A DNA stretch of 64,000 nt from Collinsella sp. (GCA_018376905.1 JAHAAK010000005.1:25407-89406), one strand, 5' to 3'; positions 34,258 through 43,163 are shown, counted from the first letter of the stretch. Numbers and translations: made by a program. The notes: generated by a model from the letters alone, not told the origin.

Positions 34258-34452
34258 GGATGCTCCCTTCAACATCAGAGGCGGGGTTTGACACCTCTGA
34301 CATGGCGGAGTGCGAAGCGCCGGCCTACACCGGAAACGGGCCCTCTCCCGTCAACGCTTCACCAAAGGGACAAACCCTTTGAAGTGCGGCTTGGCGCCGC
34401 ATGACGTCGGCGGACGAGGCGATGCGTCCGCCGACGAATAGCACCGAATTGG
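34258..34452 (-). other. Spacer with a train of stem-loops between the NCS2 permease and ssnA
   Basis: In ~180 nt at least five stems are visible: GTCGGCGGAC / GTCCGCCGAC (34406-34415 with 34426-34435), TGCGGC / GCCGCA, AAAGGG / CCCTTT, ACGGG / CCCGT and TCAGAGG / CCTCTGA. No known riboswitch was recognised. The density suggests a structured RNA leader of ssnA or an mRNA stabiliser. Confidence 0.5.
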
Positions 34453-35847
34453 TTACTTCTTGCTCTCGGGCAAGACCAGATCCACGGCGGCATCCTTGGC
34501 GGCATCGATGTGCTGAGCCACGACCGGCGTCTGCGGAAGGATCAGGTTAAGGACAATGGCCATGATGGCGGTGGGGGTCACGGCATTGGAGCCGATGACG
34601 GTGGATACCCAGGCGGGCATACCCTCGCCGGCAAGGCAACCGCTGGCCATCCAGATACCCAGGCCAAAGACGACGGAGGTACCGACGATGGTGGTAGTGC
34701 GCTGCGTGAGGCCCTCGCGGGTGAACATGCGCACGCCGTTCATGGTGATGGTGCCAAAGACGCCGACGGTCGCGCCGCCGATGACGGGCTGCGGGATGGC
34801 GGAGAGCACGGCCGAGAGCTGCGGGAACAGACCGGCGATGGCAAAGACGGCCGCGATGATCACAAAGACCCACTTGTTAACGACCTTGTTGGAGCAGATG
34901 ATGCCCACGTTCTGGCCAAGGGCGCTGGTGGGAAGACCGCCCAGCAGGCCGCCGACCATAGAGGTGAGGCCCTGGGACACGATAGCGCCGGAGAGCTCGC
35001 GCTCGGTGGGCATACGGTCGATGGAGCCCAGGCAGGCGGCGGAGACGTCACCGATAACCTGGATGGCAACCATGGGGAACACGACGGCGAGGGTAATGCA
35101 GACCTCGGGATCAAACTCGAGCGCGTAGGGCATGAGCTTGGGAAGGGCGAAGACCTGAGCGGTGGCGACGCTGGAGAAGTCGATCATGCCAAAGGGGATG
35201 GAGACGATCATGCCAACGATCATGCCAAAGAACACGGATCCCAGCTTGAGCGTGCCCTTGCCAAAGTTGGCGAGCGCAAAGACCACGGCGAAGGTGATAA
35301 GAGCGACGCACCAGGCCTGCGGAGTGCCCCACAGCGGCGTACCCATACCGCCGGCCATATACTTGACGGCCGTGGGATACAGCGAAACGCCGATGGAGAA
35401 GATGACCGTACCGGTCACGACGGGCGGGAACAGCCACTTGATCTTGCTGTAGGCCAGACCAAAGAGGACCGCGACGGCGCCGCCGACGATCTCGCCGCCC
35501 AGCAGCGCACCAAAGCTAAAGCCCGAGGCACCCATGGCCTGCAGGGCCGGCAGGAACGCGAACGAAACGCCCATGACGATGGGCAGGCCGCCGCCGATGC
35601 GACGGAAGGGAGCGAAGGCCTGAAGGGCCGTGTCGATTGCCGAAAGAATGAGCGCAACCTGGATGATGTCGGTGCTCTGCTGGCTATTAAAGCCGTAGAC
35701 GCCGGCCATGATGACCGCCGGGGTAATGATGCCGGCAAACGATGCCAGTACGTGCTGAAGGGCACACGGGATCATTTCCTTAACGGGCGGCATGCCTTCG
35801 CGAGTGAACAGGGCTTCAGTGCCGTTCGTAACCGTCTCCTGGGTCAT
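34453..35847 (-). CDS. NCS2-family purine (uracil-xanthine type) permease
   Basis: 464-aa membrane protein of the nucleobase:cation symporter-2 family, with about 12-14 hydrophobic segments. The QH motif of TM1 (CALQHVLASFAGI, Q31-H32) and the conserved GGLPTSALGQNVGII segment in TM10 region are present. It likely brings xanthine, urate or another purine into the cell for the enzymes downstream. The start MTQETVTNGTEALF has a GGTGGTC leader. It heads the minus-strand unit permease-ssnA-ygfK-ferredoxin-xdhD. Xanthine versus urate selectivity cannot be decided here. Confidence 0.9.
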   Translation of the reverse strand: MTQETVTNGTEALFTREGMPPVKEMIPCALQHVLASFAGIITPAVIMAGVYGFNSQQSTDIIQVALILSAIDTALQAFAPFRRIGGGLPIVMGVSFAFLPALQAMGASGFSFGALLGGEIVGGAVAVLFGLAYSKIKWLFPPVVTGTVIFSIGVSLYPTAVKYMAGGMGTPLWGTPQAWCVALITFAVVFALANFGKGTLKLGSVFFGMIVGMIVSIPFGMIDFSSVATAQVFALPKLMPYALEFDPEVCITLAVVFPMVAIQVIGDVSAACLGSIDRMPTERELSGAIVSQGLTSMVGGLLGGLPTSALGQNVGIICSNKVVNKWVFVIIAAVFAIAGLFPQLSAVLSAIPQPVIGGATVGVFGTITMNGVRMFTREGLTQRTTTIVGTSVVFGLGIWMASGCLAGEGMPAWVSTVIGSNAVTPTAIMAIVLNLILPQTPVVAQHIDAAKDAAVDLVLPESKK

Positions 35848-35947
35848 TTGACCACCAATCCTCGAAGTAGTTGTTTTCGCATCTAACGCTCTATTGTGAC
35901 GCAGTGCGGGGTTGAGGTTGTGCCTTCATTGCATATCGTATTAAAGA

Positions 35948-35962
35948 TGATTCTCATTCTCA
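35948..35962. promoter_or_regulatory. Fur-like 7-1-7 box in the permease/regulator divergent region
   Basis: TGATTCTCATTCTCA agrees with the Fur 7-1-7 consensus TGATAAT-N-ATTATCA at 11 of 14 defined positions, and sits about 100 bp upstream of the permease start in an AT-rich part of the 352-bp divergent gap 35848-36199. The gap also contains an AACAAAAAATTATT stretch (minus strand) that loosely resembles the operator candidates at 14091-14156. Weak evidence. Confidence 0.3.
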
Positions 35963-36199
35963 ATAATAATTTTTTGTTATCAGACTATTCTTCAGCTGAA
36001 ATAACGCATTTCCGCAGGTCAGGAAAGTGTCTGGTCAAAATAACATCTAACTTTTCTTTTGGTCAACCGTTTACCGCTAAATTCCTACCGTTCGTCTGCA
36101 TTACGCAATGTACCTGCGGATATACGAGATGGTGGGCAGCGTGTTACCATGAGAAAAAATTGTTATGAACATTTCCGATTTCACCCAAAGGAGTTGCCC

Positions 36200-36856
36200 G
36201 TGAACGAGACCGTACGCCGCTTTTTGCCGATGGTCGATTTTCTGGAGCAGGTACTCGGCAAGAACAGCGAAATCGTGCTGCACGATTTCTCGGATCCCGA
36301 CCACGCCATCGTCGATATTCGCAACGGCATCGTGAGCGGCCGTAAGGTCGGCGGTCCTGCCACCGATCTGGCGCTCAAGATCATGCACGACCCCAAGTAT
36401 TGCGACCTGCCGTTTATTACGGGCTACGAGGGGCGCGGTGCCGGCGGCAAGACGTTGGAGTCAGCGACGTACTTTATCCGCGAGAATGACAAGATCGTCG
36501 GTATGCTCTGCGTCAACACCGACCTCTCGACTGTGCGCTCCATCAACGCCATGGCGCAGCAGCTCATGGCGTGCTTCGACGCGGCGCCGACGCGCACGGA
36601 GCCCGCCCCTATCGAGGTCGAAAGCCTTTCGGAGTCCACACAGGAGCTCATCGACCGCAGCATTGCCGAGTTGCTGAGCGCGCGCGGGCTGGATGTAGCG
36701 TCGCTTGGTCAGAGCGACCGCGTGGACGTCATTCGCCACCTCAACGGTAACGGGGTGTTCATGCTCAAGGGCGCCGTGGCCTGCGCCGCCACCGCGCTGG
36801 GCATCTCGGAGCCCAGCGTCTACCGCTACCTGCAAAAAGTTCGCAAGGAAGGCTAA
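36200..36856 (+). CDS. DauR/YheO-type transcriptional regulator
   Basis: 218-aa paralog of the protein at 14276-14929: N-terminal YheO-like PAS domain (LGKNSEIVLHDFSDPDHAIV, ~18-37; VGMLCVNTDLSTVRSINAM) and C-terminal DauR-like helix-turn-helix (LNGNGVFMLKGAVACAATAL then GISEPSVYRYLQKVRKEG). A GTG at 36200 with AAAGGAG five bases upstream gives a length equal to its paralog and is preferred to the upstream ATG at 36059. Divergent from the purine permease, which it likely controls. Confidence 0.85.
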   Translation: MNETVRRFLPMVDFLEQVLGKNSEIVLHDFSDPDHAIVDIRNGIVSGRKVGGPATDLALKIMHDPKYCDLPFITGYEGRGAGGKTLESATYFIRENDKIVGMLCVNTDLSTVRSINAMAQQLMACFDAAPTRTEPAPIEVESLSESTQELIDRSIAELLSARGLDVASLGQSDRVDVIRHLNGNGVFMLKGAVACAATALGISEPSVYRYLQKVRKEG

Positions 36857-36917
36857 CGAGCAAAATGGAGCGCGGGCAGTCTTTTTGGCTCCACAAGCGA
36901 TCCGTCACTTGACAAAA

Positions 36918-36950
36918 GACCCTGCAGTTCACACGCTGCAGGGTCTTTTT
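36918..36950. terminator. Bidirectional intrinsic terminator between the regulator and ridA
   Basis: GACCCTGCAG (36918-36927) and CTGCAGGGTC (36936-36945) are a perfect 10-bp stem with an 8-nt loop, followed by TTTTT on the plus strand and by TTTT on the minus strand. The two genes converge here. Confidence 0.9.
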
Positions 36951-36979
36951 GCATGCCATGTTTAGTTGTGGTCAACGCC

Positions 36980-37357
36980 TTAGAGAGCGGCGACGACCTC
37001 GATCTCGACCAGACCGCCGGCCGGAAGGGCGGCAACCTGGAAAGCGCTGCGCGCGGGGAACGGAGCCTCGAACTTGGAGGCGTAAATCTCGTTCACGGCA
37101 GCGAAGTCGGCAATGTCGGCCAGGTAGACCGTGGTCTTGACGACATCGGCAAAGGTGGCGCCGGCGGCAGCCAGCAGGGCCTCGACGTTAGCAAGGGACT
37201 GCTTAGCCTGGGCCTCAACGCCCTCGGGCATCTTGCCAGTTGCGGGGTCGATGCCCAGCTGGCCGGACAGGAACACCATGTTGCCGGTCTGGATGCCGGG
37301 GGAATACGGTCCGATGGCTGCGGGTGCGTTATCGGAAGACACGACGGTCTTGCTCAT
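36980..37357 (-). CDS. ridA: RidA family enamine/imine deaminase
   Basis: 125-aa RidA/YjgF protein, which hydrolyses reactive enamine/imine intermediates released by PLP enzymes. Seen: start MSKTVVSSDNAPAAIGPYSP, FLSGQLGIDPATGKMP (~29-44) and the C-terminal FPARSAFQVAALPAGGLVEIE with the substrate-contacting Arg-Ser. The start at 37357 has a TAAGGAG leader. It fits the cluster because YgeX (diaminopropionate ammonia-lyase) yields 2-aminoacrylate-type intermediates. A clear promoter lies upstream. Confidence 0.95.
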   Translation of the reverse strand: MSKTVVSSDNAPAAIGPYSPGIQTGNMVFLSGQLGIDPATGKMPEGVEAQAKQSLANVEALLAAAGATFADVVKTTVYLADIADFAAVNEIYASKFEAPFPARSAFQVAALPAGGLVEIEVVAAL

Positions 37358-37446
37358 GTTTATCTCCTTACGATCAGTTGAGAAAGCGTGAGCGCGGCGT
37401 TCACACCGGGAGGCACAGTTCGGTCTGAACACCGCGCTTGATTGGG

Positions 37447-37475
37447 ATAGTACTCAAGGTTTCCGCGCGATGCAA
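37447..37475 (-). promoter_or_regulatory. Promoter of ridA
   Basis: On the minus strand TTGCAT (37475-37470) and TACTAT (37452-37447) are spaced by 17 bp, about 90 bp upstream of the ridA start. The rest of the 300-bp gap to the plus-strand U32 gene shows only the AAAGGCAGGAT leader of that gene. Confidence 0.55.
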
Positions 37476-37657
37476 GATTATTATCACGCTACGAGAATAT
37501 TTTATCGCCCAACGGCGCCCGTTGGCAGCTGAACGGTTCTCCACGGGGTCAGCCAGCCCAAGCTGCTGAAGACTTTATCCCGCTTGGAGCACGGGCATCG
37601 CCTGCCGCAACGGCGCCACTATACTTTTGATTATCTGAGCATTTTGAAAGGCAGGAT

Positions 37658-40153
37658 ATGACCGCAACCGCCAGTCGAACCACCAACCGCAGACCCGAGC
37701 TCTTGGCCCCCGCCGGAGGCCCGGAGCCCTTTGCCGCCGCGCTCGCTGCCGGGGCAGACGCCATCTACTGCGGCATGGGCAGCTTCAACGCCCGCCGCAA
37801 GGCAACCAACTTTACCGACGAGGCCTTTGAGCAAGCCTGCCGCGCCGCGCATCTAGCCGGGTCGCGCGTCTACGTCACGGTAAACATCGTCATCAAGCAG
37901 TCCGAGATGAGCGATGCACTGCAACTCGTCCATCGCTGCTCCACGCTGGGCGCCGACGCCTTCATCATCCAGGACTGGGGCCTGTTCTTTGAGGTCAAGC
38001 GCACCATGCCCGGCATCGAGACGCACATCTCGACCCAGGCGAACATCCACGACGACCGCGGAACCCTTTGGTGCCGCGAGCAGGGCGCCGACCGCGTGAC
38101 TCTCTCGCGCGAGCTCTCCATCGACGAGATCGCCGCCATCCACGACGCCGCGCCCGATGTTGACCTTGAGGTCTTTAGCCATGGCGCCATCTGCTTTTGC
38201 TACTCGGGTCTGTGCCTGCTGTCGAGCTTTGCCATGGCGGGACGATCGGCCAACCGCGGCATGTGCGCTCAGCCCTGTCGCCTGCCTTACGAGCTGATCG
38301 ACGAGAGCGGCCGCTCGCTCTCCCCTGCCGGTCGCGAGCGCGCGCTGTGCCCGCGCGACACCAACACGTCGCAGCTTGTTCGCCGTCTGTATGACGCCGG
38401 CGCCGCATCGCTCAAGCTCGAGGGCCGCATGAAGGCCCCCGATTACGTGTATTCCATCGTCGACGTGTATCGTCATCAGATTGATGACATGCTTGCCGAT
38501 GTTTCGACCTCTAAGGATGAGGACGCCGCTCGCCAGCGCCAACTCAAGCGCTGCTTTAACCGCGACTTTACGCACGCCTATCAAGACGGTACCTCGGGCG
38601 ACGAGATGATGAGCTACGAGCGCTCCAACAACCGCGGTCAGATCGTGGGCACGGTGCTCGGCAGCCGCCTGGCCAATCGCGATGTGCGCGGGCTCAAGCC
38701 CGACGATCGCCGTCGCCGCGCCGCCATCGCCCGCATTGAGCTGTTTGAGCCCGTGGGCAAGGGCGACCTGTTGGAGCTTCGCCACGATGACGAGTTTGAC
38801 CAGTTCCTGACCACCATTGCCGCCGATGATGCTGCCGCCGGCGATGTCATCGAATGCCGCGTGCCCCGCAGCATGCCCGAGGGCTGCCGTGTACGCGTGA
38901 TTCGCAGTCAGCGTGCCATCGACGCTGCCGGCGCCGCGCTCAAGCGCGACGTACTGCGCCGCCGCGCCGTAGACGTGTCCGTCGTGGCGCATCTGGGCGA
39001 GCCGTTTACCGTCACGCTCACCTGCTGCGACGACCCTTCGCTTACGGCCACCGCCACGGGCTTCACCGTCGAGGCCGCCAAGACGCGCGCCGTCGAGGCG
39101 GCAGACCTGGTTGAGCACGTCGGGCGCATGGGCTCCTCTCCCTTTGAGGCCGCAAGCTTTGACGTTTCGCTCGACGCCGGCTGCGGTATGGGCTTTTCCG
39201 CCGTGCACAAGGTGCGCGCCGCCGCTTGTAAGGCGCTGGAAGAGACCATTCTGGCACCGTACGAGGAGCGCGCGAAAACGCTCGAGCTGCCGGCGATTGC
39301 AACCAGTGATTCCCGTCCCGCGCCCGAGCACTACCGCGATGAGCCGCAGATCTGTGCCACCGTCACCTCGCTCGAGGCCGCCGAGGCAGCGCGGGCGGAG
39401 GGTGCAACGCGCATCTACATGACCACCGACGCGCTCGATGCGGCCGAGCTCTCCCCCGCCGATGCATTTGAGCAGGGCATCGTACCCGTGCTCGACGAGG
39501 TCTGCCGCGCCGTTGACCACGTACGCGTCGACCCGTGGGTTGTTGCCGGCGCCACGGTCGCTATTGGCAACATCTCTGAGCTTGCCCTGGCCGCCCAGGT
39601 TGGCACCACGGCCGAGATTCGCTCTTGCCTGCCGGTTCACAACGCGCCCTGCATGGAGGCGCTTGCCGAGCGCGGAGCCGGTGCGTTTTGGCTCTCGCCC
39701 GAGATCACGCTCGACGAGATTGTCTCGCTCGGCGCCGCCGCGCCCGCAGCTCTGGGCATCACCGTCTTTGGCCGCCCACGCGTCATGACAAGCGAGCATT
39801 GCATTCTGCAGGTTGCCAACGGCTGCATCCACGATTGTGCCAACTGCCGCCTTCGCGCCCGCAAGCTCTCGCTTAAGAATATCGACGGCAAGGTCATGCC
39901 GGTGCGTACCGACATCCACGGCCGCTCTCGCCTGTACGATGCTTACCCCATCGACCTCACGCCGCAGGTTCCTCAGCTGCTCGATGCCGGCGTGCGTCGT
40001 CTCATGGTAGACGGAACGCTGCTCGAGACAGATGAGGTGGGCCGTGCCGTCGCCCGCGTCCGTCGTGCCATCGAAGCAGCGCATGCCGGCCGCAAGCCCG
40101 CCGCCCGCCTGCGCGGGGCGACCTCGGGCTGCATGTTTGTGGGAATTAGCTAA
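37658..40153 (+). CDS. U32 family peptidase-like protein (RlhA-type)
   Basis: 831-aa protein of the peptidase U32 family with extra C-terminal domains (DUF3656-like). N-terminal barrel: ELLAPAGGPEPFAAALAAGA (~14-33) and ADAIYCGMGSFNARRKATNF. Family signature: EVFSHGAICFCYSGLCLLSS (~170-190) with the Cys-rich RGMCAQPCRLPY. Large U32 proteins with this layout include RlhA, which hydroxylates C2501 of 23S rRNA; that role is likely but not certain. A second Cys cluster CIHDCANCRLRARK near the C-terminus may bind Fe-S. It is 15 bases upstream of an RluA-type gene, so both may modify rRNA. Confidence 0.85.
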   Translation: MTATASRTTNRRPELLAPAGGPEPFAAALAAGADAIYCGMGSFNARRKATNFTDEAFEQACRAAHLAGSRVYVTVNIVIKQSEMSDALQLVHRCSTLGADAFIIQDWGLFFEVKRTMPGIETHISTQANIHDDRGTLWCREQGADRVTLSRELSIDEIAAIHDAAPDVDLEVFSHGAICFCYSGLCLLSSFAMAGRSANRGMCAQPCRLPYELIDESGRSLSPAGRERALCPRDTNTSQLVRRLYDAGAASLKLEGRMKAPDYVYSIVDVYRHQIDDMLADVSTSKDEDAARQRQLKRCFNRDFTHAYQDGTSGDEMMSYERSNNRGQIVGTVLGSRLANRDVRGLKPDDRRRRAAIARIELFEPVGKGDLLELRHDDEFDQFLTTIAADDAAAGDVIECRVPRSMPEGCRVRVIRSQRAIDAAGAALKRDVLRRRAVDVSVVAHLGEPFTVTLTCCDDPSLTATATGFTVEAAKTRAVEAADLVEHVGRMGSSPFEAASFDVSLDAGCGMGFSAVHKVRAAACKALEETILAPYEERAKTLELPAIATSDSRPAPEHYRDEPQICATVTSLEAAEAARAEGATRIYMTTDALDAAELSPADAFEQGIVPVLDEVCRAVDHVRVDPWVVAGATVAIGNISELALAAQVGTTAEIRSCLPVHNAPCMEALAERGAGAFWLSPEITLDEIVSLGAAAPAALGITVFGRPRVMTSEHCILQVANGCIHDCANCRLRARKLSLKNIDGKVMPVRTDIHGRSRLYDAYPIDLTPQVPQLLDAGVRRLMVDGTLLETDEVGRAVARVRRAIEAAHAGRKPAARLRGATSGCMFVGIS

Positions 40154-40168
40154 CCGAAAGGCTTACAC

Positions 40169-40828
40169 GTGAACGAAGAACCTCAAGTCCTCTACTGCGA
40201 CGCCTGGCTCATGGCCATCGACAAGCCCGCTGGCATGATCGTCCACGGTGACGGCACCGGCGAGCGCACACTTACCGACTACGCTAGCGACCTTTTGTTG
40301 GCGATGGGTGACGGCTTTGCCGCGACTGACATGCAGCCGCTCAACCGCCTGGACCGCAACACCACCGGCGTGGTGTTGTTCTCGCTCGACAAGCAGACGC
40401 AATCCGCTTTTGACCAGATGATCATCGACCACGCATTCGAAAAGCACTATCTGGCGCTCGCCGAGGGCAAGATCGACTGGAACGAGAAGCTCATCGACAA
40501 GCCCATCGCCCGCGACCGCCACGACAGCCGCAAGATGCGCGTCGGCGCCAGCGGCAAGCCGTCTCAAACGCGCGTGAAGGTGCTCAAGCGCCTTAAGAGC
40601 CGCCGAGGCCTGCCCACGCGCTCGTATATCGATGTCGAGTTGCTCACCGGCCGCAAGCATCAGATTCGCGTGCACCTGGCAAGCGAGCATCATCCCCTGG
40701 TTGGCGACGACCTGTACGGAACGCCGCGCCCCTGCGGCCTGATGCTCCATGCCCACAGCGTGTCCTTTACGCATCCCGTAACCGGTGAGCACATCCACAT
40801 CGAAGCCCCCTGCCCCTGGGAGCCCTAA
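40169..40828 (+). CDS. RluA-family pseudouridine synthase
   Basis: 219-aa protein of the RluA/RluD family that isomerises uridine in rRNA or tRNA. The catalytic Asp lies in LNRLDRNTTGVVLFS (~57-71); RKHQIRVHLASEHHPLVGD (~160-178) and the C-terminal LHAHSVSFTHP are family features. There is no S4 domain. The start is GTG at 40169. It follows the U32 gene closely and is convergent with the DeoR-type gene. Confidence 0.93.
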   Translation: MNEEPQVLYCDAWLMAIDKPAGMIVHGDGTGERTLTDYASDLLLAMGDGFAATDMQPLNRLDRNTTGVVLFSLDKQTQSAFDQMIIDHAFEKHYLALAEGKIDWNEKLIDKPIARDRHDSRKMRVGASGKPSQTRVKVLKRLKSRRGLPTRSYIDVELLTGRKHQIRVHLASEHHPLVGDDLYGTPRPCGLMLHAHSVSFTHPVTGEHIHIEAPCPWEP

Positions 40829-40832
40829 AACC

Positions 40833-40867
40833 TGCCAAAAAGGGCAGGCACCTTTGTGGTGGTTTTG
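40833..40867. terminator. Possible hairpin terminator between convergent genes
   Basis: CCTGCC / GGCAGG with a 6-nt loop sits 4 bp after the RluA stop, and a wider CCAAAA / TTTTGG pairing is possible. T-runs are poor, so it is at best a weak terminator. Confidence 0.35.
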
Positions 40868-40881
40868 GCATTGTCCCATCG

Positions 40882-41628
40882 CTAGACCGTGATGACGTTG
40901 TCCATCGACTGGTACTTGGCGGGTACCTCGCCCGCAGTGATGATCGTTGCATCACGAAAGTCCGCGAACTTGACGGGCGCCACCATGCCAAATTTGCTGG
41001 CGTCCGAGATTACGAAGCGCTTGGCGGTATGGCGCATCGAGATGCGCTTGACCTGCGCTTCCTCGATATCCGGTGTGGTGAGACCTTGCTCGGCGGCGAT
41101 GCCATTGGAACCCCAAAAGCCGCAGTTGAAGTTATAGCGGTCCAGGGTTGCCAAGGCGTCGGGACCGACGAGCGCCTCGGTCTCGGGCTTGAGCTCGCCG
41201 CCCAGCACCACGGTGCGCATGCCGCGCAGAGCGAGATGCTGAGCATGGAGCACGGAGTCGGTCACATAGGTGACGCCCTCAAGGCGCGGAAGATGCTCGA
41301 TGAGCCTAAGCGTCGTCGAACCTGAATCGATGTACACAAAGCTCTCGGGCTCCACAAGCGCCACCGCACGGGCGCAGATGCGCTCCTTGTCATCGTTATG
41401 GAGATCACTGCGCTCGTTGATCGTCAGGTCGCGCGTCACGTGCGCACGCTCCAGACTCGTCGCGCCTCCGTGCACCTTGGCGATACGGTGTGCACGGTCG
41501 AGCGCCTGCAGGTCGCGCCGAATGGTAGACGCCGTCACGCCCAGGGCTTCAGCAAGCTCCGGCACGGTAACCGAGCCGGCCTGCTGCACCATCGTCACGA
41601 TCGCGTTGAGCCTATCTTCCGCAAGCAT
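40882..41628 (-). CDS. DeoR/GlpR-family transcriptional regulator
   Basis: 248-aa regulator. Residues 1-57: DeoR-type helix-turn-helix (GSVTVPELAEALGVTASTIRR with RDLQALDRA). Residues ~75-235: DeoRC sensor domain (FVYIDSGSTTLRLIEHL; GFWGSNGIAAEQGLTTPD; FVISDASKFG). Such proteins sense sugar phosphates and usually repress neighbours. It is 3 bases downstream of the Gfo/Idh oxidoreductase, so the two are co-transcribed. The effector is unknown. Confidence 0.92.
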   Translation of the reverse strand: MLAEDRLNAIVTMVQQAGSVTVPELAEALGVTASTIRRDLQALDRAHRIAKVHGGATSLERAHVTRDLTINERSDLHNDDKERICARAVALVEPESFVYIDSGSTTLRLIEHLPRLEGVTYVTDSVLHAQHLALRGMRTVVLGGELKPETEALVGPDALATLDRYNFNCGFWGSNGIAAEQGLTTPDIEEAQVKRISMRHTAKRFVISDASKFGMVAPVKFADFRDATIITAGEVPAKYQSMDNVITV

Positions 41629-41631
41629 CGC

Positions 41632-42711
41632 TTACTCCTCCTCGGGGTACACGACTCCCCAGTCGGCGCGGAGCTTGGTCATCAGCTCCATAACATCGGA
41701 AGCATAGCCCAGGAGCTCGCGCTTCGAATCATCGCCGGCAACGGCCTTCTCCAGGTCGGCCATCTCGTAGCACAGTGCGTAGGCCTCGGTGCCAGCGTGG
41801 GCCTCCTCGCGGTGACCGTCTGCAGTCCACACGATGGTCGCATGGTCGGCACGCGGATACTCGTTGACCTCGATATAGCACTTATCGAAGCTGATGACCG
41901 AGCGCTTGGGCTGCTTGGAGTGGAGCGTAAGGCTCACGACGCCCAGCTGCTGCTCAGCATTACGGCAGACAATGCCACCCGCGACGTCAACGCCAGTCTC
42001 GCAGGTATTGCCCAGAGACACGACCTCGGTTGGCTGGCTGGCCATAAACAGGCGCATGACGGACAGGGCATACACGCCAATGTCGAGCATGGCGCCGCCG
42101 GCAAGACTGCGGTTGTAGAAACGGTTGGTCAGGTCGCCGTACTCCTTATAGCTGCCAAAGTTGAGCTGGGCGAGGTTCATGCGGCCAAAGTCGCCCGCAT
42201 CCATGCGACGGCGCAGCTCCTGATACAGCGGCATGTGGAGCACCGTGGTGGCATCCATAAGGACCACGTTGTGCTCGTCGGCGATGGCACGGGCCTCGCC
42301 GAGCTCGGCAGAGTTGAGGGTAATGGCCTTTTCGCAGAGCACGTGCTTGCCAGCTGCCAGAGCGGCTCGCAGGTAGGTGATATGTGTGTTGTGCGGCGTG
42401 GTGATATAGACGGCGTCGATATCCGGATCGGCGTAGAGGTCCTCAACCGTCTCATAGACCTTCTCGATGCCATACTGCTCGGCAAAAGCTTGAGCCTTGG
42501 ATAGCGTACGGTTTGCGACGCCCGCAAGCTTGCGGCCGGCAAGAGCTAAAGACTGGGCCATCTGGTTGGCGATAACGCCGCAACCGATCACGGCCCAATG
42601 GAGCTCAGGAGCCGTAAAAATATCGTCGGGGAACGGCTTGTCCTGGACCGAAGCGAACGCTGCTTTGGCGGCTGCCGCGGAGTCGAGTGGAGCCTGCTTG
42701 GAATCTGCCAT
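41632..42711 (-). CDS. Gfo/Idh/MocA-family NAD(P)-dependent oxidoreductase
   Basis: 359-aa oxidoreductase. Rossmann start HWAVIGCGVIANQMAQSL (~38-55), the DAVYITTPHNTHITYLRAAL segment and the diagnostic GKHVLCEKAITLN (~123-135) with the catalytic Lys. Typical substrates are sugars or inositols; none can be assigned. The ATG at 42711 has a TCAGGAGG leader. It precedes the DeoR regulator in a two-gene operon and is the last coding sequence before the ribosomal rplX end. Confidence 0.9.
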   Translation of the reverse strand: MADSKQAPLDSAAAAKAAFASVQDKPFPDDIFTAPELHWAVIGCGVIANQMAQSLALAGRKLAGVANRTLSKAQAFAEQYGIEKVYETVEDLYADPDIDAVYITTPHNTHITYLRAALAAGKHVLCEKAITLNSAELGEARAIADEHNVVLMDATTVLHMPLYQELRRRMDAGDFGRMNLAQLNFGSYKEYGDLTNRFYNRSLAGGAMLDIGVYALSVMRLFMASQPTEVVSLGNTCETGVDVAGGIVCRNAEQQLGVVSLTLHSKQPKRSVISFDKCYIEVNEYPRADHATIVWTADGHREEAHAGTEAYALCYEMADLEKAVAGDDSKRELLGYASDVMELMTKLRADWGVVYPEEE

Positions 42712-42990
42712 ATGTGCCTCCTGAATCATGGAGCGTCTTGCAATTCTGCCGTTTCCATATTCGCACAAATACGCGCGCGTATGCTCGTATTTGCGTATTT
42801 ATTTGCTTTACAGTCCTTATTTAGCCATAGTTTACACATGTTTGCGCGAGTACACGCAGTATCGCGCAATGGTATGCGCGTAAATGCGCATGCAACGATC
42901 CGTCTTAAACATAAGGGAGCGGGACGCCAAAACCCTGAAAGACAGAGTAGGCCGTAATACTCCACCCCTCTGGGGGGGCATCAGACATCA

Positions 42991-43159
42991 AGGGACTGTC
43001 CCAAACTGCCGACAAAAAAGGAATGTCCCAAGCTGCCGGCACCTGGGGACGTTCCCCATGTAACGCTTTCTATGCAAGACTGTCCCCAATGACTAGTTGT
43101 TTAAGAACGCCCCCAACGACTAGTACGACCACTCATTTAAGTCTGTCCCCAATGAGTAG
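42991..43159. repeat. REP-like degenerate direct repeats between Gfo/Idh and rplX
   Basis: GACTGTCCCAAACTGCCGAC (42994) recurs as GAATGTCCCAAGCTGCCGGC (43021), and TGTCCCCAATGACTAG (43081) recurs near 43108 and 43144. A short dyad GGGGACGTTCCCC lies at 43044-43056. TGTCCC motifs of this kind are common in REP families, but no RAYT transposase is in the window. The rest of the 42712-43224 gap has no gene. Confidence 0.65.
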
Positions 43160-43163
43160 GGAT

